Shown: positions 8,199 through 9,706 of the stretch, one piece after another | Layout: every line of letters begins with the position of its first letter | Numbering within the stretch: position 1 is the first letter of the stretch | NCBI GenBank assembly: GCA_002449915.1 | Contig: DJXY01000034.1 | Location: forward strand, 1-9,706 | Length of the DNA: 9,706 nucleotides | Source: Oribacterium sp. UBA6992 | GTDB taxonomy: Bacteria; Bacillota; Clostridia; Lachnospirales; Lachnospiraceae | Reading direction: 5' to 3' | Position numbers and translations under genes: made by a program | Notes under the pieces: model-generated | What the model was told of the DNA's origin: nothing | What the model saw: the letters and a program-made list of their open reading frames with translations, nothing else | Database searches by the model: none

Positions 8199-8231
8199 TA
8201 AAAGAGCCCCCGTCACTGTGACGGAAGCTCT
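8199..8231 (-). terminator. Intrinsic terminator after leuB
   Basis: On the minus strand, AGAGC, two bases able to form G-U pairs, and CCGTCAC (8216-8231) pair with GTGACGG and GCTCT (8203-8216), giving a long stem with a very short loop. It is followed by TTTTATG. The hairpin begins 39 bases past the leuB stop. It lacks a T-run on the plus strand, so it acts for leuB. Confidence 0.8.
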
Positions 8232-8269
8232 CCTGCAATCATGCTAAAAAATAAATTCAACCTGCCAGG

Positions 8270-9364
8270 TTACCGGATCCTTGCGGCAACCTGGTCTCCC
8301 ATCTCCGAGGTAGACAGCCGGGTCAGTCCGGAAACACCATCCTCCATAATATCCGCAGTGCGTAAACCAGCCGTCAATGTTTCCGCTACAGCTGCCTCCA
8401 CAGCATCCGCCTCTTTGCTTAAATTAAAGGAATACCGGAGCAGCATGGCAGCAGACAAAATAGTAGCCAGAGGATTGGCAACATTGAGACCGGCAATATC
8501 AGGCGCAGATCCGCCACTCGGCTCATAAAGTCCAAAACTATCCTCACGGAGAGATGCGGATGGAAGCATTCCCAGGGATCCCGCAATCTCTGCCATCTCA
8601 TCTGACAGAATATCTCCAAACATATTTTCGGTCACGACCACATCAAACTGTCCGGGATTTCGTACCAGCTGCATCGCTGTAGAATCTACCAGGGCATGAT
8701 CGAGTGCAATATCCGGATGCGCCTTGCCTACCTCTGTTACAATTTTCCTCCAGAGTCTGGAGGAGTCCAGCACATTGGCTTTATCTACAGAGGTTACATG
8801 GCACTGTCTCTTGGACGCAATTTCAAATGCCTTTTCCGCAATCCTGCGGATTTCATAATCATGGTAGACCAACGTATCTGTGGCGACCTCTTCCCCGTCG
8901 ACCACTTCCGTTTTGCGTGTGCCGAAATACAGTCCGCCCGTCAATTCCCGGACCATCATTACATCAAAGCCCTGATCGGCAATGGACTCTCTGAGCGGAC
9001 ATGCTTTTTTAAGCTCCGGATAGAGATGTGCCGGTCTTAGATTGCAAAAGAGACCAAGCGATTTCCGAAGCTTGAGAAGTCCTGCCTCCGGACGCTTCTC
9101 CGGCGGAAGCTCATACCAGCTGGACTGTCCTACCTTCCCTCCAATGGAGCCCATCAGCACAGCATCCGCGCTCTTGCAGGTTTCAATGGTTTCATCCGTA
9201 AGCGGCTCGCCATACGCATCAATGGAGCATCCTCCCATCAGTACCTTTTCAAAGCAAAACTTATGTCCATAGACCGTTGCCACCTTTTCAAGCACTTTCT
9301 GCGCTTCACGTACAATTTCCGGACCAATACCGTCTCCGGGGATAGTTACAATTTTAAAATTCAT
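8270..9364 (-). CDS. leuB: 3-isopropylmalate dehydrogenase
   Basis: Cytosolic NAD-dependent oxidative decarboxylase of 364 residues that turns 3-isopropylmalate into 4-methyl-2-oxopentanoate, the third committed step of leucine synthesis. The N-terminal block IPGDGIGPEIV (8-18) is typical. Likely substrate residues are R100 and R110 (LRKSLGLFCNLRP), R139 and Y146 (VRELTGGLYFG), and K195 (VDKANV). The metal site is D227, D251 and D255 (NMFGDILSDE). The NAD-adenine loop reads EPSGGSAPDIAG (281-292), with Gly where many LeuB proteins have His. AAGGAG (9372-9377) lies seven bases before the ATG. No leuA, leuC or leuD is adjacent: leuB ends at its own terminator and is divergent from uvrB, so it looks like a single-gene unit within what is visible. 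Close relatives such as isocitrate or tartrate dehydrogenase are unlikely, because the LRKSxGLFxNLRP substrate motif is that of LeuB. Confidence 0.97.
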   Translation of the reverse strand: MNFKIVTIPGDGIGPEIVREAQKVLEKVATVYGHKFCFEKVLMGGCSIDAYGEPLTDETIETCKSADAVLMGSIGGKVGQSSWYELPPEKRPEAGLLKLRKSLGLFCNLRPAHLYPELKKACPLRESIADQGFDVMMVRELTGGLYFGTRKTEVVDGEEVATDTLVYHDYEIRRIAEKAFEIASKRQCHVTSVDKANVLDSSRLWRKIVTEVGKAHPDIALDHALVDSTAMQLVRNPGQFDVVVTENMFGDILSDEMAEIAGSLGMLPSASLREDSFGLYEPSGGSAPDIAGLNVANPLATILSAAMLLRYSFNLSKEADAVEAAVAETLTAGLRTADIMEDGVSGLTRLSTSEMGDQVAARIR

Positions 9365-9402
9365 AACACGGCTCCTTTTTATATCAGCATTATTTTGACA
9401 GT

Positions 9403-9408
9403 ATAATA
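9403..9408 (-). promoter_or_regulatory. Candidate -10 box of the leuB promoter
   Basis: TATTAT on the minus strand would start transcription near 9396, about 32 bases before the leuB ATG. The -35 position at 17 bases (9426-9431) reads ACACTG, a poor match. That position falls within the 12-bp palindrome at 9426-9437, so an activator or repressor may act there. Confidence 0.4.
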
Positions 9409-9425
9409 GCGTATTTATGTATCGT

Positions 9426-9437
9426 CAGTGTACACTG
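9426..9437. repeat. Perfect 12-bp palindrome CAGTGTACACTG upstream of leuB
   Basis: The two halves CAGTGT and ACACTG are exact reverse complements with no spacer. The palindrome covers the expected -35 position of the leuB promoter. It has the form of a dimeric regulator's operator; no regulator can be named from it. Confidence 0.5.
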
Positions 9438-9443
9438 CTTTTT

Positions 9444-9472
9444 CCATAAAAGCGAATAGCTATCTTTTATGG
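9444..9472. repeat. Inverted repeat in the leuB-uvrB intergenic region
   Basis: Perfect nine-base arms CCATAAAAG (9444-9452) and CTTTTATGG (9464-9472) flank 11 bases that contain the palindrome ATAGCTAT. The right arm reaches the -35 position of the candidate uvrB promoter. It may be an operator for uvrB, leuB or both. It lacks the GC-rich stem and U-run order of a terminator. Confidence 0.5.
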
Positions 9473-9489
9473 CTGTCATGCACATTCAG

Positions 9490-9498
9490 TGGTATAAT
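9490..9498 (+). promoter_or_regulatory. Candidate extended -10 promoter for uvrB
   Basis: TGG followed by a perfect TATAAT (9493-9498) forms an extended -10 element. No good -35 box is seen at 16-18 bases, where the sequence is TGGCTG and abuts the inverted repeat at 9444-9472. Transcription would begin near 9505, leaving a leader of about 55 bases. I see no Bacillus-type LexA box (CGAAC-N4-GTTCG) in 9365-9559. Confidence 0.5.
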
Positions 9499-9559
9499 TC
9501 CTTTACTTAAATCGCCTTTATTGAAATTATTGTCACGCACGAATCACATGGAGCATGCA

Positions 9560-9706
9560 ATGGAACATCATTCATTTAAATTACATTCCGACTACAAACC
9601 CACCGGAGATCAGCCCGAGGCCATACGCAGTATTGTCGCGAACCTGAAGGCGGGAATCCGTGATCAGGTGCTCCTCGGTGTCACCGGTTCCGGCAAGACG
9701 TTCACG
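9560..9706 (+). CDS. uvrB: Excinuclease ABC subunit B, N-terminal fragment (cut by window edge)
   Basis: The DNA-damage recognition helicase subunit of the UvrABC nucleotide excision repair complex. UvrA loads it onto damaged DNA, where it recruits UvrC. Only the first 49 codons are in the window. They show the typical opening [17 protein letters not shown] (6-22) and the Walker A motif GVTGSGKT (40-47). I chose the ATG at 9560 because GGAG (9550-9553) stands six bases before it. An in-frame ATG at 9548 would add four residues but has no ribosome binding site at a useful distance. The gene is divergent from leuB across a 195-base region that holds two inverted repeats. Confidence 0.95.
   Translation, partial: MEHHSFKLHSDYKPTGDQPEAIRSIVANLKAGIRDQVLLGVTGSGKTFT

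Noticed and set aside
9395..9407. Plus-strand TTGACA directly followed by TATAAT.
   Set aside because: The hexamers are one base apart, not 16-18, so they cannot form one promoter. The TATAAT is explained as the complement region of the leuB -10.
9365..9559. T-box or leucine attenuator leader before leuB.
   Set aside because: The leader from the likely start is only about 32 bases, with no T-box sequence, leader peptide or terminator/antiterminator pair.

Overview
This window looks like chromosomal housekeeping DNA from a low-to-moderate GC Firmicute, most likely a clostridial anaerobe of the Lachnospiraceae type. The grounds are strong AGGAG-type ribosome binding sites before every gene, a K+-dependent membrane pyrophosphatase, a short clostridial-type SerA with a C-terminal ACT domain, and a DUF1015 gene near serC-serA. 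The taxonomic call is inference by family resemblance. I see no mobile element, CRISPR array, phage gene, tRNA or rRNA, and no intergenic gap longer than about 215 bases.

Layout from left to right. Six genes lie on the minus strand, so they are transcribed from right to left. They are ftsH (runs off the left edge, 699 codons present), a DUF1015 / COG4198 gene, hppA (ion-pumping pyrophosphatase), serA (3-phosphoglycerate dehydrogenase type), serC (phosphoserine aminotransferase) and leuB (3-isopropylmalate dehydrogenase). At the right edge, on the plus strand and divergent from leuB, is the 5' end of uvrB (49 codons).

Transcription units. leuB ends at a hairpin terminator (8199-8231). serC and serA overlap by four bases (ATGA). 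I find no convincing terminator between serA and hppA, although hppA also has a good promoter of its own. hppA ends at a strong terminator (3621-3655). The DUF1015 gene begins only 43 bases beyond that hairpin, and a perfect TATAAT lies just upstream of the hairpin. ftsH has a good sigma-A-type promoter (TTGATT, 17 bases, TATAAT). Several clear inverted repeats sit at the serC, leuB and uvrB promoters.

How the genes may work together. SerA and SerC convert 3-phosphoglycerate to O-phosphoserine, but no phosphoserine phosphatase (serB) is present. The DUF1015 protein carries a DGHHR motif that resembles the phosphate-binding loop of ParB/sulfiredoxin-fold proteins, a superfamily that includes free-serine kinases. 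The hypothesis I find most worth testing is that this protein catalyses the phosphoserine/serine step, perhaps with pyrophosphate as the phosphate carrier. The pyrophosphate-hydrolysing ion pump encoded between serA and DUF1015 would then pull serine synthesis forward. That is inference from motif and gene order, not something the sequence proves.
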